Notes: generated by a model from the letters alone, not told the origin. DNA of 64,000 nt from Lichenostomus cassidix (GCA_008360975.2 CM039211.1:4285522-4349521); one strand, 5' to 3'. Shown: positions 1-11,458, numbered from the stretch's first letter. Translations and numbers: made by a program.

Positions 1-266
1 AAGTGAGATGCATCCCACACCTGTGTGATGTCGTTATTGATGCTGAGGGTGAGACCTCAGCTCAGATTGGTGTAACAATGGAAATTAAATTCACTCCCCA
101 CTAGAGGGAACACAGACAGAAAGACTACCAAAAATAGCCCTTAATTTCCTTTGACAGGAAAAGTCTTAGTTTCTATTTTGTGCTCCGTGTAGGGAACAAG
201 CGTACAGTGTGCATGGAGGGTGACCCATGGGTCTAACCCATTTGGCTGAAATCCACGGAAAATCAC
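1..266 (-). other. ATP6AP1L: ATP6AP1L intron 6, partial
   Basis: This sequence lies 3' of the exon 6 donor on the minus strand. No reading resembling the last ATP6AP1-family exon was found on either strand. Nothing else is recognisable. Confidence 0.6.
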
Positions 267-510
267 CTGGAAGTCAACGAAAGTGACCTCCCAGAGCTTG
301 GAGAGGTCGCTGGCAGAGCTGGGCACGAGCAGGGCATCGTATCTCTGCAGGCTGCTGACGTGCTCGCAGTGGAAGGAGTAGCTGGCCGGCGCGTGGATCC
401 CCGTGGCGTTGAACGTGGCCTGGGCTGAGTGGTTGTAGAGCAGCTGCAGCCTGTGCAGGCTGAACCAGTTCTGCACTGACAGCTGGTAGTAGCTGGTGGT
501 CAGCAAGAGC
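267..510 (-). CDS. ATP6AP1L: ATP6AP1L coding exon 6: core luminal domain
   Basis: Acceptor tcccag, donor TTCCAG|GTGATT, 244 bp. The product contains SYYQLSVQNWFSLHRLQLLYN, FNATGIHAPASYSFHCEHVSSL and KLWEVTFVDFQ, the most conserved stretch of the ATP6AP1 family. It ends in phase 0. The following exon (IQ-F... then the transmembrane helix) is not present between 1 and 266, so it is upstream of coordinate 1. Confidence 0.93.
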
Positions 511-3500
511 CTGGGAATGTTGAGAGAGGAGGGAGAAAATGAGCCAAAGGATTGCAGCTAAATTCCCACGTTGAACAACCTGACAAGACTCACTGGTGTG
601 ACCAGTTTGTACCAGTGAGCTCTTGCTCCTTCCATGGAGTCTGGGAAGGGAGGGACAGCTTCCCATGGAGGGGCAGAGCCCTGGAACAGCTGCCCAGGGA
701 GGGCTGGAGTGTCCCTGTCTGGAGACATGCCAACCCAGCTGGACACCTTACTGGGTCACTGCTCCAGGGACCCTTGGGCTGCAGGAGCTCCAGAGGTCCC
801 TCCAATCCCATATATCCTGGGATTCTGGGATTTGAGGTTGTCGTGGCAGCTGAAGGAGTTTGGTGCTCTCCCACAAAGCCAGAAGAACATGAGGGGATTT
901 TGCCTAATCATTGGGAATGATATGTATGCAACACTGGAATTGTACCCTCCACCCAAGGTAAGGAAAGTCGCTTATCAAGAAATGCTGTTAAATTCTATCA
1001 CCAAGAAGCAAACATAATGTAGGTCACAGTCTGATACCTCAGCAGGCCACACTATTGGTTCTGGAGGTGAAATCCCCACATTAATTCCCATAGTAAAATG
1101 TAGTTAATTAGCAAGGTTTACCTACAATCTCAGGCATGGGCATATTCTACACAAAAGAGATGACCCAAACTTTTCCATGAGTGGAAAAGTCAATGTAGAA
1201 GAAATGCCTTAATAAAACAAGGCAGGTAACAGACATGCTGAATGCAGGTGTTTCTATTATACAAGAGCTTCTCTCACTTTTGCTTTAAAAAATTCTCTTT
1301 AATTCCCCAAGCAACTGTAAAATAAAAATGTATATTAACATGTTATTATCTGGTAAGGTTTTTATTCTAAAAGCTTACCTGATAACAAGTCCCTTTAAAT
1401 TGCCAATGTCACCAAACTTCAGGGAAAGCCTAGGTCAAAAAGCAAGTAACATCAGGCCAGGAAAACAAAAATCTGAAATCTTCAGAGAATAAAGCAGAAC
1501 AGAAGATTAAGCTCAGTTCTACATGGATTTTTTTGCTTAGTCTACCCTTAAAGTCAGTGGGGAAAAAAACTGAAAGGATTAAATCTTCTTCCAGTGAAAT
1601 ACACTTGTTCACCTGTTAATTGGAACTTGCTCACCTGTTAATTGGACTATCCAGAAAGAATAGAAATTCATGTTTAACTTCCAAGACAACTCAATCCCAC
1701 TGCTTCCCACCATAGCTGATAATCAGGCTCAGGAGATTCCTGCTCCCCTTCTCAAGCCATGACATCTCAGTCAAGCATCACTTCCATCTGTCATTAGAAA
1801 GTGTCATTAACAGACACCTTGTCCTCATCCTTTTAAATATCAGAGCATGAAGGAAAGCAGATGTGAGAGTTCAGATTTCCACATTCCATCTTTAAAAACC
1901 CAGAAACGCCCTGAGCTCTGCAGAGCTCACCTGCAGTGGCCATGGGCACCTGGAGTTTAATAAGGTGAAAGGTTAATTAATTAACTATCAGGTTAATTAA
2001 TTCAGTACATGATTAAGTGGAATATATTCTTGAAGCTTAAAAATAGTATTTTGCCCCTGAAAACCTGCATAGAGATTCTTATTGCTCACATAAGACAAAA
2101 ACAAAACATAGTGAAAGCATGCAGATTCTGAAAGACTTCCAAAATTAAATGAGAATAATATTTTAAAAAACAACAAAAAGAAAAAAATATGAACACACCA
2201 AACAGCTAGTCCTACAATTCTATAGGTGATCTTCTTGGATAACACTGGCCCCATAAACCAGGACATTGAATCCAGACTATCTTTGCTTTGTTACAAAGGG
2301 AAATCAGAGACAGTTGAGGATTAGATGCAGGCAAATGTGGCGTTCAACTAAGAAAAAAATGCAGATTGGATTATTATATCTGATACCATTCCCTGTGTTT
2401 TGAAACCCTTCATTTTGCTTTAGCATACTTTCTATTAGGTCACAATAATTACTAATCAGACTGAGATTATTTCCAAACTGTGGGCCAGAAGAGAGGGAAG
2501 GATGTTTGCTACCACTTTATATTTTTAACATGATTTTTCTCCATTCTCTACCTCTGCCTGCCAAAACAGTGCTGGATTAGTTCACATGCTGATGATGTAA
2601 CATTCAGAATGTCTAGCTGAATATTATGATACTGCAGGCAAAAGTCCTGGGCTCCTTTTCAATTTTACTTTCAGTTTTCTAGGATGTGAAACTCTAGGAT
2701 TTCTAGGATTTTCACCAAAATGTGAATCAGAAAGAGGTAACACCTGCTTTTCTGTGAAAACATTTTTAGATGTACAGGTGAAAAGTTGTGTAGGAGATAA
2801 ATGAAACTGCTGCGTTTGGTGATGTTGTTTATATTGCTGTGTGTGTCATTACAGATTTAAACTCCTTTTGTGGGGTGGACTCTGGCTCATGTTCAGTTAG
2901 AAATCTCCCTCCTGATTTTTAGGCCTCCCAGAGTGAATGTGGTGTGAGCCATGTCAGCAGCCAGCATCCTGCATGGAGGGAGAGAACAGTCAGGCACATG
3001 GCAAAGGAAGTAAAAAACACCACCTGCCTTCCTGGAACAGCCAGGGCATTGGAGATTTTGGAGGCAGTGGGGTTGATGTGTAGCTCTCACTCGAGGTGAG
3101 AAGCATAGAAACCAAAATTTTACTAAATGCTTCTCACTGAGCGTGAGAAGAACTTAGGAAAACTGCAAAATGCTGTTGATACTGAAGGAATTAAAGTCAG
3201 GCTGGAGTGCAAAGCTCAGGTTTGCAGACGCTCTCGTGCCACATGCAAAGCTGTAATGCACCCACTCTGTCTGCAGCACACACCCTGCAGGGTTCATTAG
3301 CCATGCACAGCCCCTGAGCCCCCAAATTCAGCACAGGATCCCCTCTCCAGCCCCAGAAGCAGCTGTGCAAAACAGCTGGGGACTGACCAGACCAACAGCT
3401 CCAGCCTCATGGGCATTGAGGGCAAAGCTGGCTCTGGGAGTGAGGCACTGCTGCCCCTGAAGGCAGCCAGTCCATGGTGTGCCCATGGTCTATACCCTGC

Positions 3501-6500
3501 TGCCTGCAGTGGCAGGGCTCTCTCACAGCAGCCTGGGGCTCTGCAGGTCTGCTCTCCCACACGGGCTGCCCAGAGCTGCTATCTGGCACTGCTCCCACCA
3601 GCAGGGCAGAATTCCTTACATGGCACTGTCCTCGCTGCAGTTGGAGTCCCCAACGTCCACCGTGGCATGGACACCGAAGGTCTTCTCTGTGAGGTCCAGC
3701 TGGGTGTGGTTGGCAAACCTGATCATGATCCTCTTGGCCCAGAACAGGATGCAGGGGGTGCCGTTGATGGTGACATTCAGGGGGCTGTAGTGGCCGTGGG
3801 GCAGTGGCCTCCAGGCTGCTCCTTCCCACTGCCCTCCCCTGCTCAGGTTGTAGCTGGCCACCTGAGGGACCACACAGGAGATTTCCATCAGAGGATGCAA
3901 CTTCAGGAGTTCCCATCCCAGCAGAACACACGAGGAACACTGGGAGCCAGCCCTGGGCTGAGGGAGCAGAGGGATAGGTGGCTGTATCCCCTTCCCACCA
4001 CGGGGATGGCAACACAGAACCTCCAGCACAGCAGGGCTGAGGCAAAGCGAGCACCACAAGGTGCTCACCCAGCTGAAAACTCTCTGGGACACCTCTGAGA
4101 ATTGCTTCAGCACACTGAGAAGGACTCAGGCTGTGCCAAGGACACAGCCCAGCACACTGGGAGCACACTGGGCAGCTGTGCAGGTGAGAGAAGTGTCTGA
4201 GTTCACACCTACCTCCAGGCAGCTTGGCTCAACAGGGCTTTAAAATCAGGGAAATGCCAGCTGCAGAAAGGGATGGCTCAGGTATGGATCCCTGCCTTCA
4301 CAGCATCAGCTGCAAGGCTGAAACCCAGGGACTGCAGCTTCCCTGTCACCTGCAGGGATGACATCAGCAAACTGCTCTCTCCCAAGAGCCAAATTCCACA
4401 GCAAAAAGACAAACTGGATGCCAGGCAACATGATTTGACTTAGGGCTCAGAAAGAACTTCAGAATTTAACTGCCATTCCCAGATTCCACACTCCAATTTC
4501 CAGTCACCATCTCTGTCCTATCTAAATAGGATAACACACACAATGTCTGAATGGCTGTTTTTTCCAACTCATGATTGAGAGTTCACATGAAAACAGGAGA
4601 GTTTTTCTGACTCCCAGTCATAAACAGCATCTCACCAGGCTCCAGAAGGGATGCAGTTATGCCCCAGGGTTTTGTCTTGGCTTGAAGAGGGAATTTATTT
4701 TTTTTTTAGGAGGATTTTCTTGGGGTTTTTTGTGCTGTTCAGATTAGCAAATCATAACTCGGCTCAGACCCTGAAAGATCCCTTTTGATACTGGACCCTG
4801 CATAGGGCACAAGGATGTTTCAGGATTAAAATTAGTAAACACTGACAACAGCAAGCTGAAGGCAAGGCAAGATCATGGTCAGGAAATGTGCTGAGTGATT
4901 ATGACTGTATTTAAATCCGTGACAAGGCTGTCTCCTCAGAAGTGCACATGAGAGAGATTTATTCAACATGTTACTTACACCAGAGTGCATCAGTTTTGGT
5001 AAGATTCTTTTGGTAAGACAGCCTTTCATGCCCAGTTTTTGACAAGACCTGCAGCGTGGTCTCAGGAAAAAAAATTCCACTAAAAATCTGAAGTTTTGCT
5101 TCAGCATTCCTTCAGTACCAATTTTTGTAAGCACAAGACTGGTGACAGCAGTCAAATGCCATTGTACAGAACATGAATATAAGGATTTTGTTCTTCCAGA
5201 AACACCAAACCCATGGCCAGTCAGCACCTGGAGTGTCATCTCAGCCCTCAGAAAAGCACAGGTGGTGAAGCAGAACTGTATCACAGTGTTTTAGATGGTT
5301 TTGTTGGCTGTTTCTTGTAAACAATGTAAAGGCAACTTAATTCAGCAATGTCAGTTGAAAGATCTAAATGTGCTAAGAAAAGACTGCACAGATCCAGTCC
5401 TCCAGGCATTACCTGTGCAATTGCCACTGGATTGGCATTAAATTTGGGCTTCACACCACCACTGTAACGTTGACCTGCAGAAGAAGGAGTGTTGCTTCAT
5501 TATTAGCATATTGCAAACATCCAGTCATCTGTAAATTATTGTAAAAACAATAGTTATCCCTGCATAAAATGTGTCACAATAACTGATTTTGTCTTGGAAA
5601 ATACTTGACTTGCAGAAAATACTGCCTTCAATATATTGCCTTTCCTTGTTCACCAAACTCTTCTTTTCCTTGAACACAGTCTGTATCTCTATTTATTCAC
5701 CTCAAACACAACAAAAGATGCTTTTTTCTTCATACAGCAAATTCATCAAAGGGTATGTGCAGAACTGCCTGGCAGAAGTGTGATAACTGTGCTGGGAACT
5801 TCTCTCCCTGCACTGCCAGGGACAGGGAGCTGTGACAAATAACCTGACACCCCAGCTCTCACGAGCACAGATCATCTCATGGACACTCTCACAGCTCCAT
5901 CCTTCAAACATTCAACTCTGTTTTCATGTGGTTAAAAAAATGTGAATGCTTTTTCTTCCACATTCTCGCTGCACCTAGGAGTTGGACAGTAAATTATTAT
6001 TTCAAAGCAGGCAAATCCTTTAAAGGGTGTATTTTAAAGAGGGATATGCTTTAACAAAACATGTGACAGAAGAGTCACTAATGCCAAGAGAAGCAACATG
6101 TGGGAATGAAATCTTTTGCAGCCACACTAACAGAACCAGCACCCAGGGATTCAGCCCACTAAAAGCCTTACCATTTCTCTGGAGAGAATCTTGATCTGAA
6201 AATTCGTATGAACTAGAAGAGAGGAGAAAAATATTTTATTGCATATCCAGCATCTGGATTTACAGCCTGCAGCAAGTTTACTGGTGGGAGAGACCTCCTG
6301 TTGCTGCTTCATTCCACAAAACATTCCAAGGGTAGCTCAGGTCCTTGGCTGGTCAATGACACAAGAACTGGGAAAATTACTCCAAAGCTGCAGCACCCAG
6401 GCTAAAAATGTCTCATTTTCAGAGATCACTCAGCTGCACCAGCCTGACAGGCACTCCCATGTCCTTCCCAACCTGACAAAAGGCTCCTCTTGTCCTGTTC

Positions 6501-9500
6501 ATGAGACATCAGCTCTGGGGCAGAGACAGAACCAGCTCAGGGCACAGCAGGGGCAGCAAGGAGAGCTCTGCACCACCCTTGTTCCCCAGAAGGAACACGC
6601 TGGATTCAGAGAAAAGCAGTTAGGGTTGGCACGCCTTAAGCACAGATTTACAGCTCCTGGATGGTTCCAGGCAATAACAAATCCCACGGAAGTCATCTGC
6701 AGGGCAGGGCTCAGGTGATGCACACCTCGAGTGACAACTGCCAGGCTCATGAAACTCCCATGAATTTCCCAAAGTATTCCCAAAGAATTCCCAAGAAATT
6801 CCCAAAGAAGAAATCCGTGATTTTCTTCCTAGGCACAAGTCTTCAGCTGGTGTCAGCACAAGCTGCTTTCCTGAGCTACAGAGTCCAATGGATTCACACA
6901 CACCAAAAAACACCTAAAAAACACCTAGGAGTGATCCCAACCTGATTTCTATCACAGGGCAGACAAATACGAGTCAAAAAAACAGTGGCACAGCCTGGAG
7001 CCCTGTGAACACTGTGTGCTGCCAAGCTGAAAGAACTTAAAAAGATTATAAAGATCTTACATTCAGAAAATTACAACACTGTTAAAAATGTATCTGTCAG
7101 TTTTATTTACATATGGAGAGGCCAACTTTGTCCTTTTCTGCAGCTCTGAAGCCCCAGTGGCTTCAGGAAGCATTTTCAGAGTGGGTCACTCTTTGTCCCA
7201 CTGCTTTTTTGGGTGCCAGGGTTTGTGCTGACCTGGGGTCTCCAAGAGGCTCCAGGCTTCAGAGATCAGGGGAAATAATCTGATTTTGGCACACAGCTAA
7301 CAAAAGATATGGCTACAACGGACCAAACCTTCTTTTCTGGCTCAAACAAAACTCTCTCTTTGGTTGTTTTACAGATAGGACTATGGGTCTTGTAACTTGA
7401 TGCAGCTTTTTTTTGTTTTTGCCAGTCTCTCTTCATGACAGATTGTGCCTTCAGGCTGAAATGGGTGATCTGGGGGCATTTTTTTCAGCATGAAATCTAC
7501 AAAACAAAGGCAGGCCAAAAATAAATGAATGTAAATTATTTAGTTATTCTGACTTTAGTCATACTTAGTTGCACCTATATATATATATCTAGTTATGCTT
7601 AGCTGTACTTTTAGCTCCTCTCTATATGCATAATTGAACAGTACATGCATACATGCATAATTAGGCACTCTTAGCCCATGATGCCAGCTTGGAAATCCCC
7701 ACACTGTGGGGACTAAAACACTGGGGTTGGAAGAAGATTGGTGTAAAATTGTACAACTCTTTTCGTTCCCTGACTGGTTTTTTTTTGCAGTTCTGGGAAG
7801 AGGAAAGGTTAATTCTGTTTCTGTGACTGTCCATTGAGAAAAAAGAAGGCTGGCTCCTCCACACCCCGTGCAGGCACAGCCACTCCGGCAGGGATGTCAC
7901 ATCCCTGCTCTCAGCATGAGGATTCTGAGATGAATGTGCACGGATGATGAAATATTCATGTTTCCATGAGGAATGCAGAGCAGAGTCACCACCGAGTCCC
8001 ACAGCGTGGCAAACATGCTCAGCCCTGTCAGGTACGAGAGGGAGGTGCCTCCAGCCAGGCCCTCCTGCTAATTACCCTGTTAATTAGCAGTGCTGGCTGC
8101 CTCCTTTCCAGCATGCAGGAAGGGAAATCCATCAGGCCAGGCTGTGGCTGTCCCTGTTTTGGATGCTGATGTCACCAGCTCTGTCAGCCCGAGGTGTCAC
8201 AAGGTGTGATCCATGGCAGCATCCCCACCCTGCTCCCAAAACTGCAGCTTTTCCACCCAAAAGGAGAGCTGGGCAATCCACAGGCACCAGCTCCCTGCTG
8301 TCCTCAGCTGCAGCATGTTCCAGGGAAGGAGAAGTATTGAAAGTAAAAAATGGGAAAATAACTACACATTAAAAATATGTATTCCCTTTTGATTATAAAA
8401 ATGGTAATTCCATGTATAAGAGAAAAGAAAGTAGCTAGCACTAGAGCATTCCCCACAGCAAGTAATTTTTAGTGCATTGAGATAGAGACCAGCCTTTTAA
8501 ATTTATTACCCTTTTATCAGCCTCTCTTACCCTGAAATTTCAAACACATTTGATCACAAGTGGTGCATCTTTTGATTGATTTTTTTCCTCACCAGCTGGT
8601 AAACAACTCTGGCAGACACACCCAGGCACGTATGTTGTATGTTGAATTTACCATACCAAGCATGTTAGGAACTCACATGAAATTGGATTAGCCCTAATAC
8701 AAAGCACTGGAATGACTAATCACTATGTAAAACCCAATTAAATAAGATTATAAGTATAAGGAAGTGTAAATTCCCTCTCATCAGATGACATTATCCATCT
8801 ACATAAGATAACCAAGTCTGGCTTGTTTGTCTGCAGAGGCTGATGAAGACTCCAGCTCTTGAGGACTTCCATGTAAACAGTGTTTTCTCCACTCAGATGA
8901 GCCACATGAATAATGCTGGCACTCAGCAGGGCTCAGTGTGGAGGCCACAGGCAGCTTCCATGCCATGTCCACACTCCTACTCTTCATATTACTGCTCTGA
9001 TAAACTGCACCAGATGTTCTCCACATCTACAGAAACAGTGTTTATATCACTCCAGAGTGATCTCCCTAAGACTGATACTGTCCAGATGCAGAATTCATCC
9101 CTGGCTGCTGAACCAGTTGCAGCTAATTTATGAGACATTTAACTGGAAAATAACGTGTGACCCTTCAAATGCACTCAAAATGAAGGTGAGGAGCACCTGG
9201 GGGCAATGCACTGCTTGTGCTCTAGGGACACTCAGCAAAAGGAATCCCAATGAAATTATTAACACTATAAATGTGTAAGTTTGGACAGACAAATTCAGGG
9301 AAAGAGCTGCTTCCTTCTAAGAAACATCCTGACAAAAAAAGATCACCAGCTTTTAAATGCCTCTTTGTGAGTTCTATCAATAACAAGTATCTACAAAACC
9401 CACAAATCTTCTGATTTTTAAATGTGTGATTTGACACAGGGAGATAGATTTCCACAAATATTTCACAAGGCACTGATTACTAGGGCTTGATTTGCAATTT

Positions 9501-10619
9501 AATGTGTGTCCAACACAGTCTGGATCAGAACAAGAAGATATTCAAGCTTCCATTTTCACACCAAAAGAGAAACTGAGCTCACAGAACTCCTAGTAAATGA
9601 ACACTGTGCAGGCACAATCCCACTTCCAATGAGGCCAAATCCCCATTTAATTCGCTGGCATTGGGATCACAACTTCATCTATTAATATTTATTGCAATAA
9701 CGTCCAGGTAATGCTCCACTGCTTACCCTCTGTCAGATTTTGCTCTGATTGCAAAAGGAAAAAGTGGAATTATACTAAGAAGAGCAGTAAGGAATCTGAG
9801 AACTGGCTGAGGAGAGCAGCAAATAAGCTATTTAATGAAAACATATTGTAGTATTTATCTGTAACTGGCTACCAGATCTCTTAATACAAGCTTAAGCAGA
9901 TCACCACATGTCCTTCTTGCCTCAAATGCACAGATTTTACTGACAGCTGCGACCTTCACCAGCATATTTGTTCAGTGAGTTTTGGGTGACTTTGGGCATC
10001 ATTCCACTCCTACAGCTCAGGCTGTTTTCACTCTCACAATGCTTGGCTCTACAAAGTCCCCTCTTCCCCCTGCTATGATCTGTGCTGTTTGTGTTGCATT
10101 GCAGAGTAAAACTCCACTGCGAACAATAAACCCAAATCTCCAATAATTTGCAATACTGAATTCACGCTTCAAATATCCATTCCACACTAGCAGAGTATTT
10201 TCGTGCCTCTGTTCCTCGGAGTAGTTTTCACACCCTTGCTGTCACACAGTTTGTAGCTCCATCTTCACAGGCACCAGGGAAAGTCAGTGTGAGAGTCATT
10301 GAAACGAAATGAAACATAGCAGGATACACAGAACACACACGATTTTAAACCACGTTCACAAAATTGTTTCAAAGTCACACCTCTAACGCACTGCCTGCTC
10401 CAAAATAATTACCGTCTGCACTAGCCGCGGGTGTTTTCAAACCTGGAGAGCAAACCACAGCGGCGTCCCGGCGTTCTGCCCGCGGACAGCGCCCAGAACC
10501 TGCGCTCACCCAGCTCCGCGGCCGCGCCCGGACACAAACCTGTTCCCTTTCTCCTCGGAGCCGCCGAGCCCCGCGCAGGAGAGCAGCAGCAGCAGCCGCA
10601 CGGCAGCGAGCCGCTCCAT
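267..10619 (-). CDS. ATP6AP1L: ATP6AP1L, V-type ATPase accessory protein 1-like (3' end beyond window)
   Basis: Six minus-strand exons, 10619-10540, 6212-6172, 5474-5413, 3861-3620, 1429-1379 and 510-267, join through GT-AG introns into an open frame of exactly 240 codons. The order is: signal peptide, a linker of about 40 residues, then a luminal domain matching the C-terminal luminal half of ATP6AP1 (Ac45). Clear family signatures are PCILFWAKRI, LDLTEKTFGV, FNATGIHAPASYSFHCEHVSSL and FVDFQ. Several N-glycosylation sequons (NLS, NVT, NGT, NHT, NCS, NHS, NAT) fit a secreted or luminal domain. ATP6AP1 itself is a type I membrane subunit of the V-ATPase proton pump; this paralogue lacks the long N-terminal luminal part. 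The exon for the transmembrane segment and cytosolic tail should follow the donor at 266 and is not in the window. Gene identity is firm; the biochemical role of the paralogue is inferred from family. Confidence 0.9.
655..834 (+). mobile_element. CR1 LINE 3'-end fragment
   Basis: It reads like the CR1 3' untranslated end: the turn around GTCTGGAGACATGCCAACCC, then CTCCAGAGGTCCCTCCAATCCC and a terminal ATTCTGGGAT-type octamer tail. It sits in ATP6AP1L intron 5, opposite to the gene. Confidence 0.8.
1379..1429 (-). CDS. ATP6AP1L: ATP6AP1L coding exon 5 (51-bp micro-exon)
   Basis: Acceptor cctag, donor ATCAG|GTAAGC. The 51 bp encode LSLKFGDIGNLKGLVI and share codons with both neighbours (AT|G before, AG|G after). 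This is the counterpart of LSLTYERLFGTTVTFKF in ATP6AP1, and it fills a gap that would otherwise remain between exons 4 and 6. Because exons 4 and 6 also splice in frame without it, it could be skipped, losing 17 residues. Confidence 0.85.
1603..1646. repeat. 22-bp tandem duplication
   Basis: Two adjacent 22-bp units ending CACCTGTTAATTGGA differ at one base (T/C at unit position 6). It is a recent-looking local duplication in ATP6AP1L intron 4. Confidence 0.85.
3096..3137. repeat. Imperfect hairpin, 11-bp arms
   Basis: GTGAGAAGCAT at 3096-3106 is the exact reverse complement of ATGCTTCTCAC at 3127-3137, with a 20-nt spacer. Five more bases pair further out (CTCAC/GTGAG) beyond a mismatched stretch. 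It is intronic, and I assign no function. Confidence 0.7.
3620..3861 (-). CDS. ATP6AP1L: ATP6AP1L coding exon 4: start of luminal domain
   Basis: A 242-bp exon between acceptor ccctcag and donor CAT|GTAAGG. It starts VASYNLSRGGQW and carries LNVTINGTPCILFWAKRI and LDLTEKTFGVHATVDVG, corresponding to the SYN...ILFWAQNF...LTPLTFGV region of ATP6AP1. Sequons NLS, NVT, NGT, NHT and NCS are visible. The Cys in TPCILFW and the one in SNCSED may pair. It ends two bases into a Met codon completed by exon 5. Confidence 0.92.
5413..5474 (-). CDS. ATP6AP1L: ATP6AP1L coding exon 3 (62 bp)
   Basis: A strong acceptor (polypyrimidine then tctgcag) and the donor CACAG|GTAATG frame a 62-bp exon. It encodes QRYSGGVKPKFNANPVAIAQ after completing a Gly codon from exon 2. 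It ends in phase 0, exactly what exon 4 needs. It is still linker, before the conserved luminal domain. Confidence 0.75.
6172..6212 (-). CDS. ATP6AP1L: ATP6AP1L coding exon 2 (41 bp)
   Basis: The acceptor is ttctag and the donor is AATG|GTAAGG. Joined to exon 1 it reads SSYEFSDQDSLQRN plus one base. It is a low-complexity, hydrophilic linker just after the signal peptide. The call rests on good splice sites and exact phase on both sides, since the sequence itself is not a conserved domain. Confidence 0.72.
6213..10539 (-). other. ATP6AP1L: ATP6AP1L intron 1
   Basis: The largest intron of the gene. Apart from the 11-bp repeat near 6.8 kb and a short TATA run near 7.58 kb, no repeat family, RNA gene or additional coding exon could be recognised. 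Open readings here are short and lack family resemblance. Confidence 0.5.
6762..6812. repeat. Short tandem repeat, about 11-bp unit
   Basis: About four copies of a unit near ATTCCCAAAGA follow one another, with small length differences. It lies in ATP6AP1L intron 1, in a patch otherwise without features. Confidence 0.75.
10540..10619 (-). CDS. ATP6AP1L: ATP6AP1L coding exon 1: start codon and signal peptide
   Basis: ATG at 10619-10617 opens MERLAAVRLLLLLSCAGLGG, a textbook signal peptide: one charged residue early, a Leu-rich core, then small residues suited to signal peptidase. The exon ends in AG before a GTTTGT donor, leaving phase 2. It lies in a short CpG-rich segment immediately downstream (on this strand) of a cluster of GC boxes. 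Other frames here give longer Arg/Ala-rich readings, but only this frame gives a signal peptide and splices in phase to the next exon. Confidence 0.85.
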
Positions 10620-10700
10620 GGGCAGCGAGCAGCATCCGCGCCCCGAGCATCAGCCCGGCTCCGGGGCGGGGAGGGCGGAGAGGGGCGGACACTGCGGGCG
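10620..10700 (-). promoter_or_regulatory. ATP6AP1L: ATP6AP1L core promoter and 5' UTR, GC-box cluster
   Basis: Immediately upstream of the start codon on the minus strand are GGGGCGGGG and GAGGGGCGGA (10662-10689), both Sp1-type GC boxes, in a CpG-rich segment with no TATA box. This is the usual layout of a housekeeping vertebrate promoter and implies a short 5' UTR. Placement is inferred from sequence only. Confidence 0.6.
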
Positions 10701-10707
10701 GAGCCGT

Positions 10708-11165
10708 CCATACATCCCCGCTCCAGCCCTATCCCAGCCCCGCTTCATCCCTATCCCAACGCTGTGCCATCCAGCCCCGACCCAGCCCCTCTCCATCCCT
10801 ACCCTGGCCCCTCTCCAGCCCTATTCCAGCCCCGCTCCAGCCCTATCCCATCCCTGTCTCCCCTCCCGCTTCATCTCCCCTCCATCCCACCTCCATCCCC
10901 GCTCCATCCCCGTCCCAGCCCTGCCCCATCCATCTCCACCGCGTCCCTTCCCTATCCCCGCTCCAACCCTTCCCCTTCCCCATCCCTGTCCCATCCCTTC
11001 CCCATCCCCGCTCCATCCCTTCCCCTTCCCCATCCCTGTCCCATCCCTTCCCCATCCCCGCTCCATCCCTTCCCCTTCCCCATCCCTGTCCCATCCCTTC
11101 CCTATCCCTGCCCCGTCCCTGCCCCATCCCTGCCCCATCCCCACTCCATCGCTGCCCCATTCCCG
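10708..11165. repeat. C-rich minisatellite with 50-bp higher-order unit
   Basis: The plus strand is an almost unbroken pyrimidine-rich run of CCATCCC, CTTCCCC and CCGCTCC words. Between about 10980 and 11100 these settle into a 50-bp unit repeated nearly exactly two to three times. Because few stop codons can occur, several frames stay open on both strands for 100-260 residues; these are repeat artefacts, not genes. The array abuts the ATP6AP1L promoter. Confidence 0.9.
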
Positions 11166-11458
11166 TTCACACCGCCCTCCCTGCGCTCCCCGAACCTCCC
11201 GGATCCCTCCTGAAGCAAAGATCACTCGGCCTGGGGAAACTACTGGGTGAGAGCTTCTTGCCAAGGGGCGAATGGCAATCAGATCAGACGGGCTCTGAAA
11301 GCACGCAGAGGTTCACTTCTTATCTGTACTTAACCCTAACCTTAAAGGGAGGTGAGGGTGATGTTTACAAGCAGCTCTGGCATTTCTCCTTCTGTTCACA
11401 GACAAAATTGCATGTACTTTGAAACGGTATACCTTATATCACCGATATATTATACAGA

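Larger units (their letters stand above)
1430..3619 (-). other. ATP6AP1L: ATP6AP1L intron 4
   Basis: AT-rich intron. Besides the 22-bp duplication and a small hairpin near 3.1 kb, I see only short TTAATTAA-rich patches around 1970-2000 and no coding exon. Confidence 0.55.

Noticed and set aside
3407..4168. 253-residue minus-strand and 229-residue plus-strand open readings
   Set aside because: Both overlap ATP6AP1L exon 4 in the wrong frames; only the frame with the conserved luminal-domain motifs is supported.
4832..5284. 150-residue minus-strand open reading between ATP6AP1L exons 3 and 4
   Set aside because: No similarity to ATP6AP1, and including it would break the in-frame exon chain.
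10431..11250. Open readings of 210-260 residues (plus) and 105-147 residues (minus) rich in Pro/Ser or Gly/Trp
   Set aside because: They coincide with the C-rich minisatellite, are open in several frames on both strands at once, and show no splice logic or family similarity.
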